Of a stretch of DNA of 64,000 nt, positions 33,886 through 42,381 are shown one piece after another. Made by a program: the position numbers and the translations under genes. The notes beneath the pieces were generated by a model. It saw only the letters and a program-made list of their open reading frames with translations. It made no database searches and was not told the DNA's origin. The DNA is from Yoonia sp. BS5-3 (GTDB taxonomy: Bacteria > Pseudomonadota > Alphaproteobacteria > Rhodobacterales > Rhodobacteraceae): contig NZ_CP150951.2 of assembly GCF_038069655.2 (NCBI RefSeq), forward strand, positions 310,001-374,000. Reading direction: 5' to 3'. Every line of letters starts with the position of its first letter. The stretch's first letter is position 1.

Positions 33886-35084
33886 ACTGAAATCACATTG
33901 TCCGCCGGACCAACCGGCGTTTCGGCAACCGTTTCGGCCCCGTCATCGGTTACAAAAACCACGTCTACCTCGCGGTAGCCACCGCCACCGGGCTGATCGG
34001 CAGGTACAGACAGGATTGGGCCAAGCGAAAGCCCCATACCGGGCATCAGCAAGGTCTCATTATCAGGGCGCAAATCCAAGACGGTGGCCCCGCCCTGTAC
34101 ATGTGTCATAGCGCCCAAAGCCTGACCAAAGGCCATGGTGCAATATTGCAGCGCATCCCGCTCGGCATAAAAGGCGGCCATCTGGCGGGCGATTTCGGCG
34201 CAGCTTTGTCCGGGCGCGATCAAAGACAGGGCATGATCACGGGCGGCGCTTTGCAGCTCCCAATGGGTCTGATGCGCAAGCTGGCCAAGCGAACAGGTCC
34301 GCGCGAGCGGCGCGCCATACCCATGGATCAGCGGGTGCGCGACAAGGGTCAGAAGATCACCCTTCTCAAGCGCCCGGGGGGTTGCGGGGTGGCACACCGC
34401 ATCCGTATGCGGGCCCGATTGGCAATGCAGCGCGCCCCGTTCATCGGCGGCATGTGGAAATGTCTCGGCGAACTTGGATGCCATGGTCGCGGCCCCAGCC
34501 ATGGTGACATCAATTTCCCGGACCCCCGGCTTGATCGCCGCGCGCATGGCAGCAACGGCATGATCGGCAACAGCTGCGCCAGCGCGGATCAAGGAACGTT
34601 CGGCATCTGACAGAACAGCGCGCTGGCGGGCCGTATCGGCCGAGATGTCGATAAGCCCTGTGGGATGCAAATGATGGCGCATCGCCTGAGCCTGGGCCAC
34701 GGGCATCTGGTCAGCTTCATAGCCAACCACACGGCCAATCCCCGCAACCGAACGCAGGGCGCGGTGAAAACTGTTCCGCTCCCAATCGGGGTAGCTTTGC
34801 ACATCACCATGGGCTTGCCGGGACGGGCGGCCCGCCTCGCCAGCGGGGGCGATCGTGGTGCAGTCATGTTGGGTGACAACCAACGCATAAGCACGGCCAA
34901 AAGGACGACAAATCAGACCAGTGTAATATGCGATATTCTGCGCCGTGGTCAGGATGACAACGGCCAGATCATGGTCATACATGATCTGGCGGAGACCGGT
35001 CAGCCGGGCGGTGTATTCCTCGGGGGGAAACGCTAGCTGGCTTGGGCCGTCTTGGAATTGATAACTCTGAGGAAAAGCAGCCAT
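33882..35084 (-). CDS. Creatinase-like M24 protein lacking catalytic residues
   Basis: The 400-residue protein aligns along its length with bacterial creatine amidinohydrolase: FPPEEYTARLTGLRQIMYDH, then FGRAYALVVT, SYPDWERNSFHRAL, and GGGGYREVDVVFV. Yet the positions that match creatinase His232, Glu262, Glu358 and His376 (alignment from memory) carry Cys, Ala, Gly and Val: TDAVCHPAT, PLARTCSLG, MGLSLGPIL and GYREVDV. The substrate-side Arg of FGR is kept. It is either a pseudoenzyme or has a different reaction. The start at 35084 follows AAGGG; the longer frame lacks a ribosome site. Confidence 0.8.
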   Translation of the reverse strand: MAAFPQSYQFQDGPSQLAFPPEEYTARLTGLRQIMYDHDLAVVILTTAQNIAYYTGLICRPFGRAYALVVTQHDCTTIAPAGEAGRPSRQAHGDVQSYPDWERNSFHRALRSVAGIGRVVGYEADQMPVAQAQAMRHHLHPTGLIDISADTARQRAVLSDAERSLIRAGAAVADHAVAAMRAAIKPGVREIDVTMAGAATMASKFAETFPHAADERGALHCQSGPHTDAVCHPATPRALEKGDLLTLVAHPLIHGYGAPLARTCSLGQLAHQTHWELQSAARDHALSLIAPGQSCAEIARQMAAFYAERDALQYCTMAFGQALGAMTHVQGGATVLDLRPDNETLLMPGMGLSLGPILSVPADQPGGGGYREVDVVFVTDDGAETVAETPVGPADNVISV

Positions 35085-35183
35085 GACAGACCCTTGATCG
35101 ATAAAAGCCCCGGCACGCGGAACAGGAAAATGCGGCATCGCGTCATGCCACCCGGTCAAGGCTAGCCGCCGGGGCGGCGCAAA

Positions 35184-35408
35184 TCAACGGCCATCGGGAT
35201 ATTCAGCGGGGCCTTTGATCTCAAGCTTATTTTCAAAGGGATCGCGGATACAAAACCAATAAGCCCAGACCTGCTCTATCCCCATGGCGGGGTAGGAGTA
35301 GCCGGGCACGCAGCCCAGAACGTCTTGATAAAAGCGCAGGGCGCGGGCCATGCCATCGACCAGAAAGACAACATGATCGATGCCGGTAGGGCTAAACGGG
35401 CCAGCCAT
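35184..35408 (-). pseudogene. VOC/glyoxalase-fold protein with internal deletion
   Basis: The reading frame encodes only 74 residues. It begins like a full VOC protein (FSPTGIDHVVFLVDGMARAL, FYQDVLGC, YSYPAMGIEQVWA) and ends like one (IRDPFENKLEIKGPAEYPDG), but the central part, normally about 50-60 residues with a metal ligand, is missing. The frame is kept across the junction, as expected of an in-frame deletion. Such a product could not form the metal site and is probably a remnant. It overlaps the next gene by 17 bp. Confidence 0.7.
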
Positions 35409-35895
35409 CGTCATCTCCATATGCCGCGAGAGGCGCGCAGACGATGACTTTGCTTGCGGGCCACTCGGTCAGCAATCCCGAATAATAGACCCGATCCGCA
35501 TTGGGGTCGTAAGCAAAATCAGTCGATTCAACAAATCGGGTCGCGATGAAATTGGTGAACACGCGATGCTGCTCCTCAGCCTCCAACCGGGCAGCCTTCA
35601 AAAGATCAGGGTCTTGGAAAAGTCTGTTTTGCCTCTCCATTCGCGCGCACCAATCAGTCGCGCTGCGGATGGCGGCCTCGTCGACCAATAACGGGACGAC
35701 TGGGGCAATATCTCGTGCAAAAGCCTTCAGATCGTCCTGCGACAGAATATCAGGGCCAAACGCAATTTGGACTGTTTTACGAATAGCGGATTGCAAGCTA
35801 GACTTGCTTGCCTTGTACCATATGGCGCCCGAAATCGGGATCGCGCTGAACGCCGCCAATCGCATCATGTGTCTGCGGGTGAATTGCAGGTTCAT
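35392..35895 (-). CDS. Probable small subunit of the GMC oxidoreductase
   Basis: The 167-residue protein has a twin-arginine-like signal (TRRHMMRLAAFSAIPISGA, residues 6-24). The rest is helical with one Cys (DWCARMERQNRLF) and ends in a WPASKVIVCAP block. Proteins of this size with a Tat signal commonly accompany GMC dehydrogenases (gluconate 2-dehydrogenase subunit 3 type) and are needed for export of the flavoprotein. It starts 7 bp after the GMC gene stop. The family assignment is from size, signal and context only. Confidence 0.6.
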   Translation of the reverse strand: MNLQFTRRHMMRLAAFSAIPISGAIWYKASKSSLQSAIRKTVQIAFGPDILSQDDLKAFARDIAPVVPLLVDEAAIRSATDWCARMERQNRLFQDPDLLKAARLEAEEQHRVFTNFIATRFVESTDFAYDPNADRVYYSGLLTEWPASKVIVCAPLAAYGDDDGWPV

Positions 35896-35902
35896 AGCCG
35901 GC

Positions 35903-37345
35903 CTATGCCCTTCCTAGGATAGTGCGATCAGCAGACCGCAAAGACATCGCGGCAATGGTCAATGTTGGATTGGATCCTGGCGAAGTGACAAAAGCACCAG
36001 ACCCCAAAACCGCAAGGTTACGCACACGGTGATGCAGCAAATCCTTGTCGACAACACTCGCAGCCGGATCGCTTCCCATCACTGTTGTTCCTTCAATATG
36101 CGAATGTGATCCGATCAAGTCATAAGACACCTCAAACCGCTCAACGCCCAAGGGGGCCAGAAAATTCTCAATATTGGTCCTGATATGTGCGACGCCATTA
36201 TACGCGTAGGGGCTCCAATCGTTGAATGACACAAGGGGGCGGTCAGGCGCATCTGGGTCAATCGTGACGCGGTTATCGTCTTGGCGCATGTCACCCATCA
36301 GAAATGTAAACGCGGCGCGATTATTCCATTTTTCTTTATGCGGACGCACCTCAAACTTGTTGACGACCTCCAGGAAACCGCCGGAAGCGTTGCGTCGGTG
36401 CGGGCCGGTCGAAAATGAATAATTCACCGCTCCAACAAACGAGCTATAGCCTTCGGTTTTTGCCGTTTCAAAATCGACAGTCAGGTAGATAGGTATCTGT
36501 TCAACGACACCTCGCCCCACGGGGCCATCATCGATACCCGATTTCAAAAGGATAAACGGATTGAAAATACCGTTCGCACCAAGTGCCACAAAGTCTGTTT
36601 CGACGCGAAATGCACGATCGCCCTTACGGTAGGTGACAGCTGATGCCAGTCCGGCCGATGTTTCAATCCCATCCACTTCTGCGTCAAGGATCAAGGTCAC
36701 CCGGGGATCGTCAAAAAGATAAGCCATCTCCTCAACAATGGTGAACTTCGCCTTGTTCGGACAAAGATTGCAGCGTCCTATCGCACAGCACACACCCCGG
36801 CTGTCATTGGCGACACGCGCACGGGTCGTCGGCATTGCAAACGTATGTTCTGGATACGCCATCTTCAGTGCAGAGCCGACACCAGAATAGCGGTGGCGGG
36901 GTTGCGGAAACGGGCGTGATCTTGGAAACAAAACGGCCGATGAATTATCCCCCGATACCAACATCTCATCTTCTGCATCACAGTAATAAGGCTCAAGATC
37001 TTCGTAAGAGATCGGCCAATCATCGCCCACCCCGTAACGTGTTCGCAGTTCGAACTCTTCGGGGTGAATCCGCATGGTGTTCGTCCACCAGCAGTTCGAT
37101 CCGCCGCCAAAACCTATATTATAGTTCCAGAATTTCTTCTCTAGCCCCGCTTCATTATGCGGGCGCCTGTCGGCCAGATCGTTGTTGCGTTGATGATCTA
37201 ACTGCCAATCGTAGGAATGTCGTTGTCCTCTTTCGAGCACAAGAACGCGGCTGACATCAGATCCCTCAAGGACCCTTTTCAGGAAGAATGCAGATGCAAA
37301 GCCCGTACCGACAATTACGACATCGTATTTCTTGTCATGTACCAA
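35903..37345 (-). CDS. GMC-family flavin oxidoreductase
   Basis: The 480-residue protein has an N-terminal FAD-binding motif (YDVVIVGTGFASAFFLKRVL, residues 7-26), the WNYNIGFGGGSNCWWTNTMR block, a Cys-rich GVCCAIGRCNLCPNKAKFT segment (about 195-213) and a C-terminal SHIEGTTVMG plus SNPTLTIAAMSLR, where His and Asn act in alcohol oxidation. The start is TTG at 37345 with AGGTGG seven bases ahead; no ATG fits. Base composition is more AT-rich than in the flanking genes. The substrate is unknown, probably a sugar or alcohol in the periplasm. Confidence 0.85.
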   Translation of the reverse strand: MVHDKKYDVVIVGTGFASAFFLKRVLEGSDVSRVLVLERGQRHSYDWQLDHQRNNDLADRRPHNEAGLEKKFWNYNIGFGGGSNCWWTNTMRIHPEEFELRTRYGVGDDWPISYEDLEPYYCDAEDEMLVSGDNSSAVLFPRSRPFPQPRHRYSGVGSALKMAYPEHTFAMPTTRARVANDSRGVCCAIGRCNLCPNKAKFTIVEEMAYLFDDPRVTLILDAEVDGIETSAGLASAVTYRKGDRAFRVETDFVALGANGIFNPFILLKSGIDDGPVGRGVVEQIPIYLTVDFETAKTEGYSSFVGAVNYSFSTGPHRRNASGGFLEVVNKFEVRPHKEKWNNRAAFTFLMGDMRQDDNRVTIDPDAPDRPLVSFNDWSPYAYNGVAHIRTNIENFLAPLGVERFEVSYDLIGSHSHIEGTTVMGSDPAASVVDKDLLHHRVRNLAVLGSGAFVTSPGSNPTLTIAAMSLRSADRTILGRA

Positions 37346-37419
37346 ATCGCTGCCACCTACCGCGCAAAACTATTTTACGAAAACATGTACGTAACAGATC
37401 AGATAAGCAATGCCCGTAC

Positions 37420-38229
37420 CTACACGACATCCCATTGCGGACACCATGGGCCATCGACAAGGCGCATGTCGCGGTTCAGTTGATCAATCTCGGCGATCTG
37501 GGCGGCGGACAACGCGATATCCTGAGCGGCAAGATTTTCGGCAATCCGCGCAGGGGTGCCCGATGAGGGGATCACGATATGCCCTTTGGCCAGAAGCCAG
37601 GCCAAAGCCACCTGCGACGCGGTCGCACCAAGCGCATCGCCAATTGCACGCAACACCGGATCATCGGTCACAGCCCCACGGGCCAGCGGGGAATAGGCGG
37701 TCATCGGAATGCCCTTCGCGGCGCAATGATCGACGATGGGGTTGTTGTGCAGGAACACATGCAGCTCAACCTGATTGGTCATAATGGGGCGCGTGCCCAG
37801 CAAAAGCTGGGCCTGATCGATATAGGTCTTGGTGAAATTCGACACGCCGATATTCCGGCAAAGACCGGCATCATACACCTCGGCAAACTGGGCCATGTAA
37901 TCGATGATTTCATATTCATCATCGATCGAGGGGTAATGCAGCAGCAAAAGATCAACCGGGCCAACACCCAGCTTTTCAAGCGACGCCTCAACATGGGGGC
38001 GGATTTGCCCGGGGCCAAAGCTCTCGGGGGCGACTTTGGTGGTCACCCACAGCTCATCGCGGGCAAGGGCTGCATCGGCAATGGCGCGGCCGACAAATTC
38101 TTCGTTTTCATAACCCTCGGCACAATCAAGATGACGATAGCCCGCTTCGAGTGCAGCCAGCGTGCCGCGATAAGCGGCCTCATCCGGGCGGTTCCAGGTG
38201 CCGTAACCAATTTGCGGAATCGTTTCCAT
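37420..38229 (-). CDS. Aldo/keto reductase
   Basis: The 269-residue TIM barrel has catalytic residues in place: Asp in GYRHLDCAEGYENEEFVG (D-x4-Y), Lys in WVTTKV and His in LLLLHYP. The C-terminal NADPH site VIPSSGTPARIAENLAA is clear. It reduces small aldehydes and keto compounds with NADPH (2,5-diketo-gluconate reductase type). The start at 38229 has GGAGG seven bases ahead; the longer frame is not supported. It stands between the GMC gene and fmt without overlap. Confidence 0.9.
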   Translation of the reverse strand: METIPQIGYGTWNRPDEAAYRGTLAALEAGYRHLDCAEGYENEEFVGRAIADAALARDELWVTTKVAPESFGPGQIRPHVEASLEKLGVGPVDLLLLHYPSIDDEYEIIDYMAQFAEVYDAGLCRNIGVSNFTKTYIDQAQLLLGTRPIMTNQVELHVFLHNNPIVDHCAAKGIPMTAYSPLARGAVTDDPVLRAIGDALGATASQVALAWLLAKGHIVIPSSGTPARIAENLAAQDIALSAAQIAEIDQLNRDMRLVDGPWCPQWDVV

Positions 38230-38307
38230 GTCATGTCCTCCCCAATGGCAATGAATATCTGTAACGATTACGGCTGCAATAGGCGAAGACACAGATTCCG
38301 ATCAAAA

Positions 38308-39207
38308 TCAGATCAGCCGGTCGCCCAGATCAAGCCCCTTCAGCACCTCCACGGCAGGCAAGGGTTTCTTGCCGGAACGCTGGGCGCGCGTGATCTCAAC
38401 CGCGCCATCACCACAGGCGATGGTGAAGCCTTCCAGCACAGTGCCAGGTGCGGCACTGCCCGGCGCAAGCCGGGAGGCCAGCAATTTCACACGCTCGCCT
38501 GCAACATCACACCAGGCGCCAGGAAAGGGAGACAGGCCGCGGATCAGCCGGTCAATCTGGGCGGCGGGCAATGTCCAATCAATACGGGCCTCGGATTTGT
38601 CGATCTTGGCGGCATAGGTGACACCTTCGCCGGACTGGGCCTGGGCGGTCAGATCTGGCAATTGCGCCAGCGCCTGGGTGATCAGCCGCGCGCCCATTTT
38701 GGACAACTGATCGTGCAAACTGCCCGTGGTGTGATCAGGGCTGATGGGCATCGCCTCGCGTATCAGGACAGGTCCGGTATCCAGCCCGGCCTCCATCTGC
38801 ATGATGCAAACGCCGGTTTCAGCATCGCCCGCCATAATCGCACGGTGGATCGGCGCCGCCCCGCGCCAGCGCGGCAAAAGCGAGGCGTGGATATTCAAAC
38901 AGCCATGGGCGGGCGCATCCAAAACAGGTTGCGGCAGGATCAGGCCATAGGCGACGACAACAGCGATATCGGCTTGCAGGGCGGCGAATGCGGTCTGCTC
39001 ATCCGCGCCTTTGAGCGAAACAGGATGCCGGACAACCAGACCCAGTTCTGCGGCGCGGCGCTGGACGGGGCTGGGGCGGTCTTTCTTGCCACGGCCTGCG
39101 GGGCGTGGCGGCTGGCAATAAACCGCGGCAATGTCATGGCCTGCATCCACCAATGCATCCAGAACCGGCACCGAGAAATCAGGTGTCCCCATGAAAATAA
39201 CGCGCAT
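38308..39207 (-). CDS. fmt: Methionyl-tRNA formyltransferase
   Basis: The 299-residue enzyme has the signature [20 protein letters not shown] with catalytic Asn/His, the [14 protein letters not shown] start and the [11 protein letters not shown] loop. It formylates initiator Met-tRNA using 10-formyl-tetrahydrofolate. It lies downstream of three peptide deformylase-type genes, the usual pairing of formylation and deformylation, with a 57-bp gap that carries palindrome copy 2. Confidence 0.96.
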   Translation of the reverse strand: MRVIFMGTPDFSVPVLDALVDAGHDIAAVYCQPPRPAGRGKKDRPSPVQRRAAELGLVVRHPVSLKGADEQTAFAALQADIAVVVAYGLILPQPVLDAPAHGCLNIHASLLPRWRGAAPIHRAIMAGDAETGVCIMQMEAGLDTGPVLIREAMPISPDHTTGSLHDQLSKMGARLITQALAQLPDLTAQAQSGEGVTYAAKIDKSEARIDWTLPAAQIDRLIRGLSPFPGAWCDVAGERVKLLASRLAPGSAAPGTVLEGFTIACGDGAVEITRAQRSGKKPLPAVEVLKGLDLGDRLI

Positions 39208-39236
39208 CAGCCCCTCCTTTTTCGCCGCCTGGCCAA

Positions 39237-39260
39237 GATCAAATTTCGCGAAATTTGATC
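39237..39260. repeat. 24-bp TTTCGCGAAA-core palindrome, copy 2
   Basis: A perfect 24-bp palindrome with half-site GATCAAATTTCG lies between the third deformylase-type gene and fmt. It shares the 18-bp inner core CAAATTTCG and its complement with copy 1 at 29012-29035. Confidence 0.8.
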
Positions 39261-39264
39261 GCCG

Positions 39265-39765
39265 TCACCCTTGCGCCAATTTGCGCGATTTCTTGATCAG
39301 CATATCGCGTTTTACCCGGCTGAGATGATCGAAAAACATCCGGCCCGCCAGATGATCAATCTGATGCTGGACCGATGTGGCCCAAAGCCCTACAAAATCC
39401 TGCCGGTCCCACTGGCCCTGATCATTCAGAAATCGAACGGTCACCGCGCGCGGACGTTCCAGCTTTGCCCAGACCCCCGGCAAATTGGGGGATCCTTCCT
39501 CATGGGCGCGCATCTGGGCGCTGGCATGCAATATCTCAGGATTGGCCATGCGCACCGCGCGGCCACGCTCCTCTGATGCATCAACAACAGCCAGGGCCAT
39601 TCCCACACCCAATTGCGGGGCCGCCGGCCCAACGCCGGGCATCGTATCCATAGCCGTGATCATCTCATCCCAAAGGGCGCGCACCTCGTCGTTGACGGCA
39701 TCGACCGGGGCGGCAGGGCTGCGCAAAACCGGATGGGGCCAGGGCACGTAAGGGCGATGGGTCAT
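39265..39765 (-). CDS. Degenerate peptide deformylase-like protein
   Basis: The 166-residue protein has the deformylase fold but altered active-site motifs. GxGLAAPQ reads GVGPAAPQ, EGCLS reads EGSPN so the metal-binding Cys is Ser, and HExxH reads HQIDH so the catalytic Glu is Gln. The two metal-ligand His remain. It should therefore lack classical deformylase activity. It overlaps the preceding def gene by 4 bp. Such third copies beside def are known in Rhodobacterales, so it may be maintained for another role. Confidence 0.85.
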   Translation of the reverse strand: MTHRPYVPWPHPVLRSPAAPVDAVNDEVRALWDEMITAMDTMPGVGPAAPQLGVGMALAVVDASEERGRAVRMANPEILHASAQMRAHEEGSPNLPGVWAKLERPRAVTVRFLNDQGQWDRQDFVGLWATSVQHQIDHLAGRMFFDHLSRVKRDMLIKKSRKLAQG

Positions 39766-40223
39766 TGGGCCACCCGATGATCGGTGATCAGCACACCGTT
39801 TAGATGGTCCAGCTCATGACAAAAACAAATGGCCTGCGGACCGGTCAGGCGGGCCTCTTGCGCCCTGCCCTCGGCATCCTGCCAGCGGGCATCGACCCAA
39901 ACCGGGCGCGACACACCAAAGGCGCGGCCCGGGATCGACAAACAGGCCTCGGTGCCTATTACCACCTCATCGGCCTGACCCCGTATTTCAGGGTTCACAA
40001 AGGCAATGGGGGTCGGATCCTGATCTTTCCAAGTGACATCAGTGACAAAAATGCGGCCGGTCACGCCAACCTGCGGGGCCGCCAAGCCACGTCCGGGGGC
40101 GGCATACATGGTTGCAAACATATCCGAAATCAGATCGGCCAAAGCCGGATCAAACACCGTCACGGGCGCGCAAACCGTGCGCAGCACCGGATCACCCTCA
40201 AAACGCAGATCCAGCTCAGCCAT
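39762..40223 (-). CDS. def: Peptide deformylase, second copy
   Basis: The 153-residue protein has motif 1 GRGLAAPQVG, motif 2 EACLSIPG (Ala for the usual Gly, Cys kept) and motif 3 CHELDHLNG with the complete HExxH. All metal ligands and the catalytic Glu are present, so it is probably active. It is coupled at both ends: its start overlaps the preceding def stop by 1 bp and its stop overlaps the next gene by 4 bp. Confidence 0.9.
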   Translation of the reverse strand: MAELDLRFEGDPVLRTVCAPVTVFDPALADLISDMFATMYAAPGRGLAAPQVGVTGRIFVTDVTWKDQDPTPIAFVNPEIRGQADEVVIGTEACLSIPGRAFGVSRPVWVDARWQDAEGRAQEARLTGPQAICFCHELDHLNGVLITDHRVAQ

Positions 40224-40744
40224 CAGCCGCGGGCCATCTCGCGTTTCAGCTTTTGCATCTTGCGCGTGATCATCTGACGCTTGAGCGGCTTGAGATAATC
40301 AATAAACAGCTTGCCATCGAGATGGTCGATCTCATGCTGCACGCAGGTCGCCCAAAGCCCGTCAAAGCGTTCACGTGTGGTCTGACCATCAAGACCCATC
40401 CATTCCACCTCAACCTCGGCGGGGCGCTCAACTTCCGCATATTGTTCAGGAATGGACAGGCAGCCTTCGTCATAGACAGATCGCTCCTCGGATGACCATG
40501 TAATCTGCGGATTGATCAGGACCATTGGCGCGGGCGTTGCGTCGTCTTCCTTGGTGCAATCCATCACCAGCATGCGATGCATCATGGCGACCTGGGGGGC
40601 AGCAAGGCCAATCCCCGGGGCGTCATACATCGTCTCAAGCATATCATCTGCCAACCGGCGGATATCATCATTCACCGCCGAAACGGGGTCTGCCGCCTTT
40701 TTCAAACGGGGGTCGGGATGGATCAGTATCTTGCGTAAGGCCAT
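40223..40744 (-). CDS. def: Peptide deformylase, canonical copy
   Basis: The 173-residue enzyme has all three consensus motifs intact: GIGLAAPQV, EGCLSIPEQ and QHEIDHLDG. It removes the formyl group from nascent proteins. It is the first gene of the def-def-def-fmt cluster. The start MALRKILIHPDPRL at 40744 fits the family; the open frame runs 12 codons further upstream. The C-terminal Lys/Arg-rich helix (KRQMITRKMQKLKREMARG) is typical of gram-negative deformylases. Confidence 0.95.
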   Translation of the reverse strand: MALRKILIHPDPRLKKAADPVSAVNDDIRRLADDMLETMYDAPGIGLAAPQVAMMHRMLVMDCTKEDDATPAPMVLINPQITWSSEERSVYDEGCLSIPEQYAEVERPAEVEVEWMGLDGQTTRERFDGLWATCVQHEIDHLDGKLFIDYLKPLKRQMITRKMQKLKREMARG

Positions 40745-40792
40745 ACCGGGGGATTTAGGCGGCATGGGCGGAAAAAGCAATGCGGCAGAAGT

Positions 40793-40840
40793 GTAACCTT
40801 GACGTTACAAAATAGCCGCGATATGTAACGCCAAGGTTAC
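40793..40840. promoter_or_regulatory. Double GTAAC-N6-GTTAC operator with embedded promoter
   Basis: Two 16-bp sites of the form GTAAC-N6-GTTAC lie at 40793-40808 and 40825-40840. They are also inverted repeats of each other with one mismatch. TTGACG (40799-40804) and TATGTA (40822-40827), 17 bp apart, form a promoter lying across them and reading towards the gene at 40862. The XRE protein encoded second in that operon is the likely ligand. Confidence 0.65.
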
Positions 40841-40861
40841 TTGCAGCAGAAAGGAGCCATC

Positions 40862-41269
40862 ATGCCCCCCAACCCCATCAGTCGCGCCCGCCTGATCGGA
40901 AGCGCCGCGATCGTTATCGTGACAAGCACCGCCCTGCTGGCCGCTTGGTTTTCGGTCGGGCCATCCGGGCTAACCTGGGCCTTTATCATCGGGGGCGTTG
41001 CGATCAGCTACGCGATCTTGTCTTTCGTCCTGCATCTGCGGCACCCAGAGGCGGCAGATGCTGCGTGGGATGAACAAAACACCCAGGCCCATCGCAGCAG
41101 CTTGATCTTCGGATTTTGGGCGGTATTGGCCGTTTTCCTTGTTTTCCTGGGGCTTAGCCTGACGGGCCGGATGGACCCAGGAATGGCCTTTTATTGGCTC
41201 GGGCCGGTTTTAGGGGCGGTCCCCCCCGCCCATTACCTCTATTCCATCGCACGCGGGCGCGCTGAATGA
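40862..41269 (+). CDS. Small membrane protein paired with an XRE regulator
   Basis: The 135-residue protein has four membrane segments: two near the start (about 11-31 and 36-57) and two after a charged loop (AFGFWAVLAVFLVFLGLSL-like and the YWLGPVLGAVPPAHYLYSI region). The ATG at 40862 follows AAAGGAG. It overlaps the XRE gene by 4 bp. Such pairs, a small membrane protein plus a Cro-like regulator, are widespread and often self-repressing; the membrane protein's job is unknown. Confidence 0.75.
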   Translation: MPPNPISRARLIGSAAIVIVTSTALLAAWFSVGPSGLTWAFIIGGVAISYAILSFVLHLRHPEAADAAWDEQNTQAHRSSLIFGFWAVLAVFLVFLGLSLTGRMDPGMAFYWLGPVLGAVPPAHYLYSIARGRAE

Positions 41270-41481
41270 GCGCGCGACTGATCGTGCATCTCCGCCGGTA
41301 CCGCACCAATGCCGCACTGACCCAGGCCGCGCTGGCAGATGCGGTCGGGGTATCGCGCAAGACGATCAACACAATTGAAAACGGGGTGTTTACACCGTCC
41401 ACGATCCTGGCACTGACCCTGGCCAAAGCGCTTGATTGCAGCGTGCATGATCTGTTTGAATTACCCGATGAACCCGCATGA
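41266..41481 (+). CDS. XRE-family helix-turn-helix regulator
   Basis: The 71-residue Cro/C1-type protein consists of the DNA-binding domain only: LTQAALADAVGVSRKTINTI is the helix-turn-helix and ALTLAKALDCSVHDLFELPD the final helices. It closely follows the short YozG-like pattern. It overlaps the membrane-protein gene upstream and the GNAT gene downstream (14 bp). It probably represses its own operon through the 40793-40840 dyads. Confidence 0.88.
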   Translation: MSARLIVHLRRYRTNAALTQAALADAVGVSRKTINTIENGVFTPSTILALTLAKALDCSVHDLFELPDEPA

Positions 41482-42310
41482 GACGACCATCACCAATGCA
41501 ACATCTGCCAATTTGCAGGATCTCTGCACCGCGATGGCGGATGCATTTTCCGACTATGCGATCCCGGTCAACCTGACGCTGCCAGCCTTCCGGTTCATGA
41601 TGCGGCAACGCGGGCTTAGCCCGGATGCGTCCCGGATCGCGTTGATTAACGGCGAAATCGCCGCAATCTGGCTTGTCTCAGTGCGCAGGCGCCAATCCTA
41701 TTTGATCGCAAGCGGAACAGTTCCGGCCTATCGCGGCTTGGGGCTGGGAACACAGCTGGCTCAGGCGGCATTGCAGCATTTGCGAGGCATGAAGATTGAG
41801 AGCTTCCAAACCGAAGTGTTGATCGAAAACGAAAAGGCCGCGGGGCTTTACAGGAAAATCGGCATGCAAAGGCAGCGCGAATTTGCGTGCTACAACATCA
41901 AGTCAACAAACCCGGGCGGCGATACGCCCGCAATTGGCCAAACGCCATGGGCGCAAATCGCCGATGAAGCCCAAACGCTGCTGGATTGGGCGCCATCATG
42001 GCAGAACAGCGCGGCATCAATCGCGGCGACCGGCGATGAAATCCAGTACTTTTGCAGCTACGACAACGGCGCGCTCATCGGCTATGTGGCGGTGAACCCC
42101 AGCAACGGAACCGTCCACCAAATCGGCGTGCACCCCAACGCAAGGCGGCAAGGGATCGGGACGGCATTGATCGACCACGCGCTTGCGGTCTCAAACGGCC
42201 CACTCCGGCTGATCAACTTGGATGCAGGGGATGCGGGTTTTGCCGCATTTATACGCAGCTTTTCCTACGAACAGACCGCGGGGCAATTTGAATTGCTGAT
42301 GCGGCTCTAG
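41468..42310 (+). CDS. Tandem GNAT acetyltransferase
   Basis: The 280-residue protein has two GNAT domains. The first has its acetyl-CoA motif at about 89-110 (VPAYRGLGLGTQLAQAAL), followed by the VLIENEKAAGLYRKIGM block. The second has VHPNARRQGIGTALIDHAL at about 218-236. The ATG at 41468 lies inside the end of the XRE gene, indicating coupling. Acceptor molecules cannot be inferred; single-chain double GNATs include mycothiol and antibiotic-modifying enzymes, but no specific match is seen. Confidence 0.82.
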   Translation: MNPHETTITNATSANLQDLCTAMADAFSDYAIPVNLTLPAFRFMMRQRGLSPDASRIALINGEIAAIWLVSVRRRQSYLIASGTVPAYRGLGLGTQLAQAALQHLRGMKIESFQTEVLIENEKAAGLYRKIGMQRQREFACYNIKSTNPGGDTPAIGQTPWAQIADEAQTLLDWAPSWQNSAASIAATGDEIQYFCSYDNGALIGYVAVNPSNGTVHQIGVHPNARRQGIGTALIDHALAVSNGPLRLINLDAGDAGFAAFIRSFSYEQTAGQFELLMRL

Positions 42311-42381
42311 CACCCCGATTTTCCAGCTTGCACTCTGCCGCGCCTTCCGTAGCCTGCAGGCTGATCAGCAGGAGAGCCCAT

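Noticed and set aside
37579..39258. 559-codon plus-strand frame across the reductase and fmt genes
   Set aside because: It is antisense to two well-supported genes and their gap; its low-complexity composition is that of a shadow frame.
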